Of a DNA stretch of 55,977 nt, positions 19,565-28,227 are shown piece by piece. The stretch spans positions 1-55,977 of the forward strand of contig CAMWTI010000003.1 of NCBI GenBank assembly GCA_947177135.1, in the 5' to 3' direction. The translations under genes were made by a program, and so were the position numbers. Numbering within the stretch: position 1 is the stretch's first letter; each line of letters begins with the position of its first letter. The notes beneath the pieces were generated by a model. It was given only the letters and a program-made list of their open reading frames with translations. It had not been told where the DNA came from and did no database searches. The stretch is from an uncultured Porphyromonadaceae bacterium (GTDB taxonomy: Bacteria > Bacteroidota > Bacteroidia > Bacteroidales > Muribaculaceae).

Positions 19565-20382
19565 TGCCCCGACAACTCACGCTACTGATCATATCGACCC
19601 TCTGCGCCATCTCCTCCTTGATGGCGCAGAGGGTCGACACTTTGCATGTGTTCTCCCCGTCAATGCAGAAAGACATCCCTAATCTGGTGATACTGCCCGA
19701 GAGCTATGACCGCACGCAACGCTATCCGGTGATATACCTGCTCCACGGCCACGGCGGCAACTACAACAGCTGGCTACGACAGGTCAAGCCCGAACTGCCC
19801 CACATAGCGTCCCTCCATAAAATAATAATGGTGTGTCCCGACGGCGCCACATCTTGGTATTGGGACAGCCCGGTTGATCCTTCGACCCGCTATGAGACAT
19901 ACGTGGCACGGGAACTGACCGGCGCCATCGACAGTCTCTACTCGACAGTGGCATCGCCTGCCGGACGCGCCATCACAGGATTCAGCATGGGAGGCCACGG
20001 CGCTCTCTGGCTCGGCCTGCGCCATCAAGACACATTCGGAGCATGCGGAGCCACAAGCGGCGGAGTCGACATCCGACCATTTCCCGACTCATGGAACATG
20101 AAACGCTCGCTCGGTGAATATCATAAGCACCCCGATGTCTGGGATTCCCACACCGTGATCAACCAGCTCCATCTCTATCGCCCGGGGCTGGCCATCATCG
20201 TGGACTGCGGCACCGAAGACTTTTTTTATCGCGTCAACGAGCGGCTTCACGCCGAGATGCTCTACCGCAACATCCCCCACGAATACATCACCCGTCCCGG
20301 TGCACACAACAGCGAATACTGGAGCAACTCCATCGACAATCAGATCACTTTTTTTACCAAATTCTTCAACCGCCAGAAATGA
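19564..20382 (+). CDS. Secreted esterase, alpha/beta hydrolase (esterase D / putative feruloyl-esterase type)
   Basis: The 272-aa product has a signal peptide ending LMAQ and a fold with YPVIYLLHGHGGNYNSW, the nucleophile elbow GFSMGGHGALW, DCGTEDFF and a final H in PGAHNSEYW. Together these give a Ser-Asp-His triad. The family includes acetyl- and feruloyl-esterases and S-formylglutathione hydrolases; with a signal peptide, a carbohydrate esterase acting outside the cytoplasm is the likelier role. The ORF track start (19438) is inside the previous gene. The ATG at 19564 overlaps that gene's TGA. An 18-bp perfect hairpin lies in its signal-peptide codons. Confidence 0.86.
   Translation: MPRQLTLLIISTLCAISSLMAQRVDTLHVFSPSMQKDIPNLVILPESYDRTQRYPVIYLLHGHGGNYNSWLRQVKPELPHIASLHKIIMVCPDGATSWYWDSPVDPSTRYETYVARELTGAIDSLYSTVASPAGRAITGFSMGGHGALWLGLRHQDTFGACGATSGGVDIRPFPDSWNMKRSLGEYHKHPDVWDSHTVINQLHLYRPGLAIIVDCGTEDFFYRVNERLHAEMLYRNIPHEYITRPGAHNSEYWSNSIDNQITFFTKFFNRQK
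19594..19637. repeat. 18-bp perfect inverted repeat inside the esterase coding sequence
   Basis: TCGACCCTCTGCGCCATC (19594-19611) is the exact reverse complement of 19620-19637, with an eight-base loop TCCTCCTT. It falls in codons for the signal peptide, about 30 bases after the start codon. A stem this long and GC-rich is unusual in a coding region and resembles a terminator stem without a T-tract. Confidence 0.95.
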
Positions 20383-21431
20383 ACGCGATCCGGCAACTCC
20401 TGGCTGCCACAGCCATCGCCGCGGCAGCATCTTCTGCTTCGGCTTTCGAATATGACATCACCGCCACGCTGGCCGTACCCGACAGCACGACGATCTATCT
20501 CAACTGCGAGTCCGAGCAGCTTGACTCAACCCTTACCTACGGCGGCAAAGCCCGCTTCATCGGCTCATTCCCACGCCAGGCAATGGCCATCATCTTCGAG
20601 CCGAAATCGCGCAAAAGCCTCGCGTTGGTGCTCGACCAGACCCCGCTCCAGGCCAACATGCTCACAGGCGAGGTGACCGGCGAATCGGATCTCAACAAAA
20701 AACTGGCCGAACTCCAGGCCCTGCTCTCGAACTTCGAGAAGAACGCTCAGGAATATCAGGCGTCCAACCCCGGCCTGAGCCGCGAGCAGGTCTATGAAAC
20801 AGTGCGCCGACAGGTAATTTCGACGCTGCTCGCCACCATCAGGACCAACCCCGACAACGGCCTTGGCGAATATGCCTTAAAAACCTACCTTCCCGCCTGC
20901 CCCAACGCCGAATGGCCAGAATTATACCTCACCCTGAGCGACTATCAGCGCAACCTCGCCCCGGTCAAACTGAAACAGATGGAATTCGAAGCCACGGCCA
21001 ACACCGCTGTGGGCAAGAAATTCATCGACTTCGAGGCACGAAACCCCGACGGCACCTCCGCCAGGCTGAGCGACTATGTCGGCAAAGGCAAATACGTGCT
21101 GGCCGACTTCTGGGCATCATGGTGCGGACCATGCCGCCGCGAAGGCAAGGACACACTGATGCCGCTTTATGAGCGCATCAAAGACTCTGACAGCGTCACG
21201 ATTCTCGGCATCGCCGTGTGGGACAAGGCCGAAGCCTCCCTCAACGCCATCGGACAGAGCGGCTACAAATGGCCGCAACTGATCGATGTTTCAGCCGACG
21301 CCACCTCCCTCTATGGCATCAAGGGCATACCCCAGATCATGCTCTTCGGACCCGACGGCACCATCCTAGCCCGCGATCTCCGTGGAACGGCAATTGTCGA
21401 AGAACTCAAAAAATATAATATCCTGAAATAA
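20379..21431 (+). CDS. TlpA-family thiol-disulfide oxidoreductase
   Basis: The 350-aa protein has a signal peptide (AAAASSASA) and an N-terminal DUF4369-like beta domain (about residues 25-110). A helical linker follows (KKLAELQALLSNFEK), then a C-terminal AhpC/TSA-thioredoxin domain beginning near KFIDFEARNPDGT. The redox motif WCGPC is at C249/C252, and GIKGIPQIMLFGPDG carries the cis-proline. Such proteins reduce disulfides in the periplasm. It overlaps the esterase stop by four bases (ATGA) and ends the operon. No clear terminator separates it from the rplM promoter 18 bases downstream. Confidence 0.92.
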   Translation: MNAIRQLLAATAIAAAASSASAFEYDITATLAVPDSTTIYLNCESEQLDSTLTYGGKARFIGSFPRQAMAIIFEPKSRKSLALVLDQTPLQANMLTGEVTGESDLNKKLAELQALLSNFEKNAQEYQASNPGLSREQVYETVRRQVISTLLATIRTNPDNGLGEYALKTYLPACPNAEWPELYLTLSDYQRNLAPVKLKQMEFEATANTAVGKKFIDFEARNPDGTSARLSDYVGKGKYVLADFWASWCGPCRREGKDTLMPLYERIKDSDSVTILGIAVWDKAEASLNAIGQSGYKWPQLIDVSADATSLYGIKGIPQIMLFGPDGTILARDLRGTAIVEELKKYNILK

Positions 21432-21448
21432 AAAAAATCGGACATCGC

Positions 21449-21479
21449 ATTGTCAATTCACGGAAAATCACTACCTTTG
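21449..21479 (+). promoter_or_regulatory. Promoter of the ribosomal protein operon
   Basis: ATTG (21449-21452), a 19-base spacer and TACCTTTG (21472-21479) match the Bacteroidetes consensus apart from one base in the -33 box. It sits 112 bases before rplM. Confidence 0.75.
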
Positions 21480-21591
21480 CACACCGATTTTATCCAACAA
21501 ACGCATCGGGCCGCTGATGCAGGCTATCGTCTTTGGCCGGACAAAGCCCGCATGATGCCCAATTAATGAACTGAAAATTAATCGTTTAACC
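21480..21591 (+). promoter_or_regulatory. rplM 5' leader, possible ribosomal-protein autoregulatory element
   Basis: The 112-base leader can form GCATC/GATGC (21503-21507 with 21516-21520). Other short pairings are possible, such as GGGC with GCCC, and TTTG with CAAA around GCCGGA. Autoregulatory leaders before L13 have been proposed in Bacteroidia as I recall, but I could not test this sequence against a model. Confidence 0.35.
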
Positions 21592-22071
21592 GTGGATTCT
21601 TTAAGCTACAAAACTCTCTCTCCCAATGCCCAGAGCATCGATCGCGAATGGATTCTCATCGATGCCACCGACCAGCACCTCGGACGCCTCTGCTCCAAGG
21701 TTGCAAAAATTCTGATGGGAAAATACAAGCCCTGCTACTCCCCTAACGTGGAGTGCGGCGACAACGTCATCATCATCAACGCCGACAAGATCATCCTGAC
21801 CGGCAAAAAGATGACCGATCGCGTATATCACACATTCTCCGGCTATCCCGGCGGTCAGAAAGAACTGTCGCCCGAAGTCCTGATGCGCAAGAGCCAGACC
21901 AAGCACTTCAAGGCTGGCATTCATCCCTTGTTCGTGCGCGTAATGAAAGGTATGCTCCCCAAAAATCACCTGGGTCGCAAACTCATCACCAACATGCACG
22001 TCTACAACGGCGCCGAGCATCCCCATGCCGCTCAGGAGCCCAAAGCAATCGATATCAACACCCTGAAATAA
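21592..22071 (+). CDS. rplM: 50S ribosomal protein L13 (GTG start)
   Basis: L13 is an early-assembly protein of the large subunit. The 159-aa product has the family landmarks WILIDATDQHLGRLCSKVAKIL, CGDNVIIINADKI, YPGG and MLPKNHLGRKL. It starts with GTG. The N-terminal MDSLSYKT matches the usual Bacteroidetes L13 beginning, which fixes this start. It is followed after 14 bases by rpsI, the standard L13-S9 arrangement. Confidence 0.97.
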   Translation: MDSLSYKTLSPNAQSIDREWILIDATDQHLGRLCSKVAKILMGKYKPCYSPNVECGDNVIIINADKIILTGKKMTDRVYHTFSGYPGGQKELSPEVLMRKSQTKHFKAGIHPLFVRVMKGMLPKNHLGRKLITNMHVYNGAEHPHAAQEPKAIDINTLK

Positions 22072-22085
22072 TCGCGAACTGAACA

Positions 22086-22476
<391 letters not shown>

Positions 22477-22505
22477 CTGAATCGGATCCGTTTAGCATCT
22501 AAATT

Positions 22506-22539
22506 CCGGGGACGGTCAGAACCATCCACCCTACCCCGG
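22506..22539 (+). terminator. Hairpin between rpsI and rpsB
   Basis: CCGGGG (22506-22511) pairs with CCCCGG (22534-22539), with a small inner GGT/ACC stem. ATTGTTTT follows. It may be a weak terminator or attenuator, or part of an rpsB leader. Confidence 0.5.
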
Positions 22540-22592
22540 GATTGTTTTCAACACAAGAAGAACGTAAACAAACACAAAACAAAAAAATTACA

Positions 22593-23450
22593 ATGTCAAC
22601 TCCCTCTTTTGAGCAAATGCTCGAAGCCGGCTGTCACTTCGGCCACCTCAAGCGCAAATGGAATCCCGCCATGGCTCCTTATATTTTCATGGAGCGCAAC
22701 GGCATCCACATCATTGACCTCTACAAGACCCAGGCCAAGCTTGAAGAAGCGGCTGCCGCACTCAAAAGCATTGCCAAGGCAGGCAAGAAAGTGCTTTTTG
22801 TAGCTACAAAGAAACAAGCCAAGCAGGTAATCGCCGACAAAGCATCTGCAGTCGGAATGCCTTTCGTGGTTGAACGCTGGCCCGGCGGCATGCTGACCAA
22901 CTTCCCCACCATCCGCAAGGCTGTGAAGAAGATGACCGCCATTGATAAAATGACCAAAGACGGCACCTTCGACAACCTCTCGAAACGCGAAAAGCTCCAG
23001 ATCACCCGCCAGCGCGCCAAGCTCGAAAAGAACCTCGGTTCCATCGCCGACATGAGCCGTCTTCCTTCAGCTCTGTTTGTGGTTGACGTACACAAAGAGC
23101 ACATCGCAGTGGCAGAAGCCGTGCGCCTGGGCATCCCCGTGTTCGCCATGGTCGACACCAACTCCGATCCCTCGCAGGTTGACTTCGTGATCCCCGCCAA
23201 CGACGACGCATCAAAGTCGATCGAACTGGTTCTGGACACCGTTATCGCTGCCATGAACGAAGGCTTGGAAGAGCGCAAGGTTGAAAAGGCCGACAGCAAC
23301 GCCGCTGAAGCCGAAGCTGCCGAAGGCGCCGCCGAACCCCGCCGTCAGCGTCGCCGCACCGCACGTCCTGCAAACGCCGACAACGCCGAGCACGTAGCCA
23401 CAGCCGCTCCTGCCGAAGCTGCCGCTGAAGAAGCATCGGCCGCCGAATAA
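22593..23450 (+). CDS. rpsB: 30S ribosomal protein S2 with extended acidic/alanine-rich C-terminus
   Basis: S2 binds the small subunit late in assembly. The 285-aa product has family segments FEQMLEAGCHFGH, RWPGGMLTNF and the VDTNSDP motif. After the S2 core ends near residue 225 it carries a tail of about 60 residues rich in Ala and Glu, with a basic cluster RRQRRRTARP in the middle. Similar but variable tails occur in Bacteroidetes S2. The ATG at 22593 is preferred over the ORF-track start at 22542 because S2 homology starts there. tsf follows, as in most bacteria. Confidence 0.97.
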   Translation: MSTPSFEQMLEAGCHFGHLKRKWNPAMAPYIFMERNGIHIIDLYKTQAKLEEAAAALKSIAKAGKKVLFVATKKQAKQVIADKASAVGMPFVVERWPGGMLTNFPTIRKAVKKMTAIDKMTKDGTFDNLSKREKLQITRQRAKLEKNLGSIADMSRLPSALFVVDVHKEHIAVAEAVRLGIPVFAMVDTNSDPSQVDFVIPANDDASKSIELVLDTVIAAMNEGLEERKVEKADSNAAEAEAAEGAAEPRRQRRRTARPANADNAEHVATAAPAEAAAEEASAAE

Positions 23451-23474
23451 GACTCCAAGGCCAAGATAAAATCC

Positions 23475-23522
23475 ATAGTCTGACTGGCCGACATCATACG
23501 CCGACCAATCAGACTATTTTTT
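23475..23522 (+). terminator. Terminator-like hairpin between rpsB and tsf
   Basis: ATAGTCTGA near 23475 pairs with TCAGACTAT ending near 23516 and is extended by partial pairing inside. A run of six T follows. tsf therefore may depend on partial read-through or its own promoter. Confidence 0.75.
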
Positions 23523-23564
23523 AATTTCCCCAGTTAAAACAACTCTTAAACTCCCTTACACAAT

Positions 23565-24557
23565 ATGGCAGTTACAATGGCAGAAATCACCAAGCTGCGC
23601 CACCTCACCAGCGCCGGCCTGATGGACTGCAAGAAAGCCCTCGCCGAAACCAACGGCGACATCGAAGCAGCAGTAGAAATTCTCCGCAAAAAAGGTCAGG
23701 CTGTCGCCGCCAAACGCGAAGATCGCGAAGCAGCCGAAGGCTGCGTTCTCTCTAAGAACGAAGGCTCTTTCGCAGCTATACTCGCACTGAACTGCGAAAC
23801 CGACTTCGTGGCAAAGAACGCCGGATTTGTCGCCCTCACCAACCTCATTCTCGACAACGCCGTTGCCGCCAAAGCAAAGAACGTTGAAGAAGTCAAAGCC
23901 CTGGTAATCGACGGCCGCACCGTTGCTGATCTCATCGTGGAAGAAGTCGGCAAAACCGGCGAAAAGATGGAAATCGGCGCATATGAATGCCTTGAAGCTC
24001 CCTCGACCACTTCATACAACCACCTGGGCAACAAGCTTGCCACTATCGTCGGATTCAACCTCGAAGGAGTTGACTATCAGGTTGGCCGTGACGTGGCCAT
24101 GCAGGTTGCATCGATGAACCCTGTGGCTGTGGACCGCGACAGCGTGCCTGCCGCTATCGTTGAATCAGAACGCAACGTGGCTATCGAAAAGACCAAAGAA
24201 GAACTGGTGAAGAAAGCTGTCAACAACGCTCTCAGCAAAGCCGGTCTCAACCCCAACCACTTCGACACCGACGCTCACATCGACTCCAACCTCTCGAAAG
24301 GATGGATCAATGAGGAAGAAGCTGCAAAGGGCCGCCAGATCATTGCCGAAGCGTCTGAAGCCGCTGCCGCCTCGATCAAGGAGCAGATGGTCCAGAACAT
24401 CGCCACCGGCCGCGTCAACAAGTTCTTCAAGGAATCCTGCCTCACAGAACAGGAATTCATCAAAGAACCCAAAGAAACCGTGGCCCAGTATCTCAACGGC
24501 GCCATGAAAGGCCTGACCGTTTCTGCATTCAAGCGCGTCAACCTCAACCAGGACTGA
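23565..24557 (+). CDS. tsf: Elongation factor Ts
   Basis: EF-Ts exchanges GDP for GTP on EF-Tu. The 330-aa protein has the N-terminal UBA-like module (ITKLRHLTSAGLMDCKKAL, NGDIEAAVEILRKKG) and the core signature ALNCETDFVAKN. Two dimerisation subdomains follow, and the ending has NKFFKESCLTEQEF. The length is slightly above the usual 280-300 aa, as in other Bacteroidetes. It follows rpsB and ends at a strong terminator. Confidence 0.98.
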   Translation: MAVTMAEITKLRHLTSAGLMDCKKALAETNGDIEAAVEILRKKGQAVAAKREDREAAEGCVLSKNEGSFAAILALNCETDFVAKNAGFVALTNLILDNAVAAKAKNVEEVKALVIDGRTVADLIVEEVGKTGEKMEIGAYECLEAPSTTSYNHLGNKLATIVGFNLEGVDYQVGRDVAMQVASMNPVAVDRDSVPAAIVESERNVAIEKTKEELVKKAVNNALSKAGLNPNHFDTDAHIDSNLSKGWINEEEAAKGRQIIAEASEAAAASIKEQMVQNIATGRVNKFFKESCLTEQEFIKEPKETVAQYLNGAMKGLTVSAFKRVNLNQD

Positions 24558-24608
24558 TTGCCGCAACAACAGATTTTCCCGCATCAGACCGGGATAACAA
24601 GCATATCC

Positions 24609-24646
24609 GGAAGGTCGCGGTTTGCCGCGGCCTTCCTTTCATTTTT
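24609..24646 (+). terminator. Rho-independent terminator of tsf
   Basis: GGAAGGTCGCGG, loop TTTG and CCGCGGCCTTCC form a 12-bp stem with one wobble, followed by TTTCATTTTT. Confidence 0.9.
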
Positions 24647-24683
24647 CAGATACATATCATCCACTCTCTTCATTTCCGTCTTC

Positions 24684-26987
24684 ATGAAAAAATCAGCCAT
24701 TGCCATATTGTGTGCATGCGCCGCATCAACCATGTCGGCCCACGTGATAACACCAGCCGAAGCCCTGGGACGCGCGGCGGGAGCACGTGTCGCGGCACTC
24801 AGTCCCGACGCTGCCTCCGTGCCTGACCCGAGTGTCACTGTCAGCTGCTCCGACGGCCTTCCCGCCTTATATATTTTTGCCTCCGAAACTGGCGAAGGCT
24901 TCCTGATGCTCTCGGCCGACTCTGACGCGACGCCGGTTGTAGGTTACGCCGATTCCGGAACATTCCAACCAGACTGCATTCCCGACAATATGAAAGCGTG
25001 GTTAGAATTCTATGCCGCAGAAATCAAAGCGAGCCGCACAGTCAGCTCTCCTGCGCTCCGCGATATCGAGCGCCCTCAACGCCCGCCGATAGACCCGATC
25101 GTCACAAGCCGGTGGAACCAGAACGCTCCCTACAACCTTCTCTGCCCAGACGAATCAGCCACCGGGTGTGTGGCCACCGCCATGGCCCAGGTGATGCGGG
25201 TGATGGAATATCCTGACAAATGCTCTGGAGGCACATTCTCCTACACGTACACGGCACAAAATCTGAACCGGACGATATCGCTCAATTTCGACAACATATC
25301 GCTCGACTGGGCAAACATGACAGACAGCTACGGCGCAGAATCGACCGACGCCGAAAACCAGGCCATAGCCACACTGATGTATGCCATCGGCGTGTCCGCA
25401 CAGATGAACTATGGTCCGTCGTCAAGCGCCAGCGCCACTTCCTTGGCCGAGGGACTGATACGCAATTTCGGATTCTCCAGATCGCTGACCCCCGACAGAC
25501 GCGACTGGCACACGCTGATTGACTGGGAAGACATCATCTATGCCGAACTGGAAAAAGGAATGCCCGTATATTATGACGGAGGAAACGACAAGAGCGCCCA
25601 CGCTTTCGTTGTCGACGGATACAGCGACAACGGATTCTTCCACTTGAACTGGGGCTGGGGCGGATTGAGCGACGGGTATTTCCGGCTCTCGGCACTTGAC
25701 CCCGCAAACCAGGGCATCGGAGGATCGGCCTCGGGCTACAATTTTTATCAAAGCATACTTACCGGGCTGGAGCCGAAGGGCACGCCCGCTGAAGAGGAGG
25801 AGCTGAAACACAATCTGTTATTTTCAAGCGGCAATCCCGTTTCAATAAACACCGACACAGCCTATACAGGCGAAAACGTGACAATCCGCGGAGGGTCATT
25901 CAATGTATCGGCCATGGATGCCGAAAACGTGACCCTGACAATCAAATTCACTTCGGTCAGCGACGGATCCGTGACATATGCAAGCCAGGGATTATATTAT
26001 CCGCAGCTGCCGCCAAACACCGGCTTCAACGAATATCCCGTGACGCTTCCCGCTCTGGGAGATGGTGAATACATTGTCAGCCGCGCCGTCATAAACAAAT
26101 ACGGCAAAGCCTTCGACGTCCATTCTCCTGTCGGAAGCGGCACCCTGCATGCCTCCGTCGCCAATACCAGAGTCTCCTTCACCTCCACAGGCAGGCCAGA
26201 ATTGAAAATAACGCTGGATTCCGCTCCTGACGAAGCCTATTCCGGCAAGCTCTTCGCCATGGAGCTTTCGATCACAAACAATGACAAAGTCTATCACCAC
26301 GGCGGAGTCAGAATCTGCTTGTCGGAGAACGACAGCCAGTCCGACACACCGATCGCCTGCATGTGTCTGTTCCAGATCGATCTCGACCCAGGTGAAACAA
26401 CGGTTGTCAACGCCATCTGCGAAGTCCCGTCGGACATCACTCCGGGTGAATATTTCCTCACTGCCACCAACGAGGACTACAGCGCCATATATACCTCACA
26501 ACCCATCACCGTGAGCGACGCCGGCACCACCATCATGACATTCGGCACATTGCGTTGCACCGATCCCGCCCGCGACGGCATCCAATTCCGCTTTTCGGCC
26601 ACATGCGACGAAGGTTATTTCAGCGAGCGGATATACCTGTATCTGTTTGATCCCGATCTCAACCCAGGCACGGTGGCATCGACCGTCAGCGACCCATTGT
26701 TCATCGGCCGCGGAGAGACGGTCACAGTCGACATGAGCCTGTCATACGCGCAAGGGACTGTCGGCAAGCGATACATAGCTGCCATATACCGCCTCGTCAA
26801 CGGCGTTTTGGAGCAGGCCGCCAACGCCATTTATGTCACTTTGGGAGAATCGGGCCTCAAGCCAGTCGTGACACCCGGACCTGATGCAGCCGGCCACACG
26901 TTCGACGCGCTTGGACGCCCGATCGCCGACCCATTCCGGCCAGGCCTTCACATCGCCCCGACAGGCAAGACGCTACGCATGCGCTGA
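24684..26987 (+). CDS. Secreted C10 (streptopain-family) cysteine peptidase with C-terminal tail
   Basis: The 767-aa product has a signal peptide (AIAILCACAASTMSA) and a propeptide-like region up to about residue 135. The C10 catalytic domain follows, with Cys162 in SATGCVATAMAQVMR and His306 in SAHAFVVDGY, followed by LNWGWGG. The second half holds beta-sandwich repeats. The protein ends in FDALGRPI...GLHIAPTGKTLRMR, similar to the short tails found on other secreted proteins in this window. C10 peptidases of Bacteroidales are exported and self-activating. The ORF track start at 24558 overlaps the tsf terminator; the ATG at 24684 is preferred. Confidence 0.92.
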   Translation: MKKSAIAILCACAASTMSAHVITPAEALGRAAGARVAALSPDAASVPDPSVTVSCSDGLPALYIFASETGEGFLMLSADSDATPVVGYADSGTFQPDCIPDNMKAWLEFYAAEIKASRTVSSPALRDIERPQRPPIDPIVTSRWNQNAPYNLLCPDESATGCVATAMAQVMRVMEYPDKCSGGTFSYTYTAQNLNRTISLNFDNISLDWANMTDSYGAESTDAENQAIATLMYAIGVSAQMNYGPSSSASATSLAEGLIRNFGFSRSLTPDRRDWHTLIDWEDIIYAELEKGMPVYYDGGNDKSAHAFVVDGYSDNGFFHLNWGWGGLSDGYFRLSALDPANQGIGGSASGYNFYQSILTGLEPKGTPAEEEELKHNLLFSSGNPVSINTDTAYTGENVTIRGGSFNVSAMDAENVTLTIKFTSVSDGSVTYASQGLYYPQLPPNTGFNEYPVTLPALGDGEYIVSRAVINKYGKAFDVHSPVGSGTLHASVANTRVSFTSTGRPELKITLDSAPDEAYSGKLFAMELSITNNDKVYHHGGVRICLSENDSQSDTPIACMCLFQIDLDPGETTVVNAICEVPSDITPGEYFLTATNEDYSAIYTSQPITVSDAGTTIMTFGTLRCTDPARDGIQFRFSATCDEGYFSERIYLYLFDPDLNPGTVASTVSDPLFIGRGETVTVDMSLSYAQGTVGKRYIAAIYRLVNGVLEQAANAIYVTLGESGLKPVVTPGPDAAGHTFDALGRPIADPFRPGLHIAPTGKTLRMR

Positions 26988-27010
26988 CTTCATGAAAAAT
27001 AGTCTGCGGA

Positions 27011-27044
27011 ATTGTTCCTTTTACGCGAATTTTTAGTAATTTTG
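27011..27044 (+). promoter_or_regulatory. Promoter of the C11 peptidase operon
   Basis: TAATTTTG (27037-27044) fits the -7 consensus. ATTG at 27011 is a possible -33 box with a slightly long 22-base spacer. The ATG follows only ten bases after the -7 box, leaving almost no leader. Confidence 0.6.
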
Positions 27045-27054
27045 CCATTGACAC

Positions 27055-28206
27055 ATGATTAGATACATAACTCTGGCTATTGCCACGGCGCTGACTCTGT
27101 CAGCCTGCCACAACGACAGATCCTCCGAGCCCGCCACAGCTCCGATGACAGTCGTGGTGTATATGGCCGCAGACAATTCGCTGGGACGTGACCGCAAGGA
27201 CATGGACGACATAAACGAAATGATTGCGGCCAAGCGTTCGGGAGCGTTGTCAGACGGCAGTCGTGTCATGGTCTATCGGGCCGAGTACAAGACGGGGCGC
27301 CAACGCCTTCTCGAGCTGAAGAATGATTCGCTCCACACAATCAGGGAATATGACCGCACGCTGGCATCGACCGATCCGGAACGCATGCGTCAGGTCCTCG
27401 CCGACGCACGCACCCTGGCTCCGGCTGCCGAATACGGCCTGGTGCTCTGGAGCCATGCGCTCGGATGGACAAACTCGACAGTTGATCCGGCGCCATATTC
27501 GGTCGCGCCCCGCAGCTTCGGCGACGATCTTTCGGCCAACCGAAAGATGACCGTCAGCGAACTTGGCGCGGCCCTTGACTCGGCTGCATGGAAATACATC
27601 TATTTCGATTGTTGCCTGATGGCCTCGGTCGAAGTGGCCTATGAACTGCGCCATGCCACAGAACTGATATATGCGTCGGTAACGGAGACACCGTATGACG
27701 GTTGTCCATACGACAAAGCGCTTGCCCTGCTTGCCGACGGATCGGAACAGGCGCTCCGCGCCATATCTCATGCCGTGGCCTCGCATTACGGACTTTCCAC
27801 TCGCGGCAGCTGTCCGGTATCGGCGTCTGTGATCTCTACTGCCGGACTTGACCGCCTGGCCGACGTGACGGCCCGTATCTACCGGTCAGGGCGTGAACTG
27901 CCGGATGACTTCGAGCCTCAGCAATATTATCACAGCTACCGCTACCCGTCATACCGCTACAATGATCTGGAACAATACATCGAAGCTGTTTGTTCTGAAG
28001 ATGCCCTGCTTGACGAATGGCGCGAGGCGCTTGCGGCCACGGTGCGCCACCAGCTCCACTCCGACTGGATATGGTCCGACATCGAGATCATGCGCCATTG
28101 CGGACTGAGCACGCGGATCATACGCACTCCCGAACAAATCTCGACTCTGGGATACGACCGCCTGCAATGGTGGACCGACGTGGCGTCTCATCTTGAAATT
28201 CAATAA
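27055..28206 (+). CDS. Clostripain-like (C11) cysteine peptidase lipoprotein
   Basis: C11 peptidases cut after basic residues and can activate other secreted proteins. The 383-aa product has a lipoprotein signal (ATALTLSAC). The fold opens with TVVVYMAADNSLG and carries His134 in LWSHALGW and the catalytic cysteine in FDCCLMASVEVAYEL. By comparison with the usual DACLM pattern the catalytic residue is the second Cys, C187. The histidine motif is altered from the usual SHGGGW. It begins the group C11-mscS-rnz-tadA and lies just downstream of the C10 peptidase. Confidence 0.92.
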   Translation: MIRYITLAIATALTLSACHNDRSSEPATAPMTVVVYMAADNSLGRDRKDMDDINEMIAAKRSGALSDGSRVMVYRAEYKTGRQRLLELKNDSLHTIREYDRTLASTDPERMRQVLADARTLAPAAEYGLVLWSHALGWTNSTVDPAPYSVAPRSFGDDLSANRKMTVSELGAALDSAAWKYIYFDCCLMASVEVAYELRHATELIYASVTETPYDGCPYDKALALLADGSEQALRAISHAVASHYGLSTRGSCPVSASVISTAGLDRLADVTARIYRSGRELPDDFEPQQYYHSYRYPSYRYNDLEQYIEAVCSEDALLDEWREALAATVRHQLHSDWIWSDIEIMRHCGLSTRIIRTPEQISTLGYDRLQWWTDVASHLEIQ

Positions 28207-28227
28207 CTGTTAACTCAAAAATCTCTG

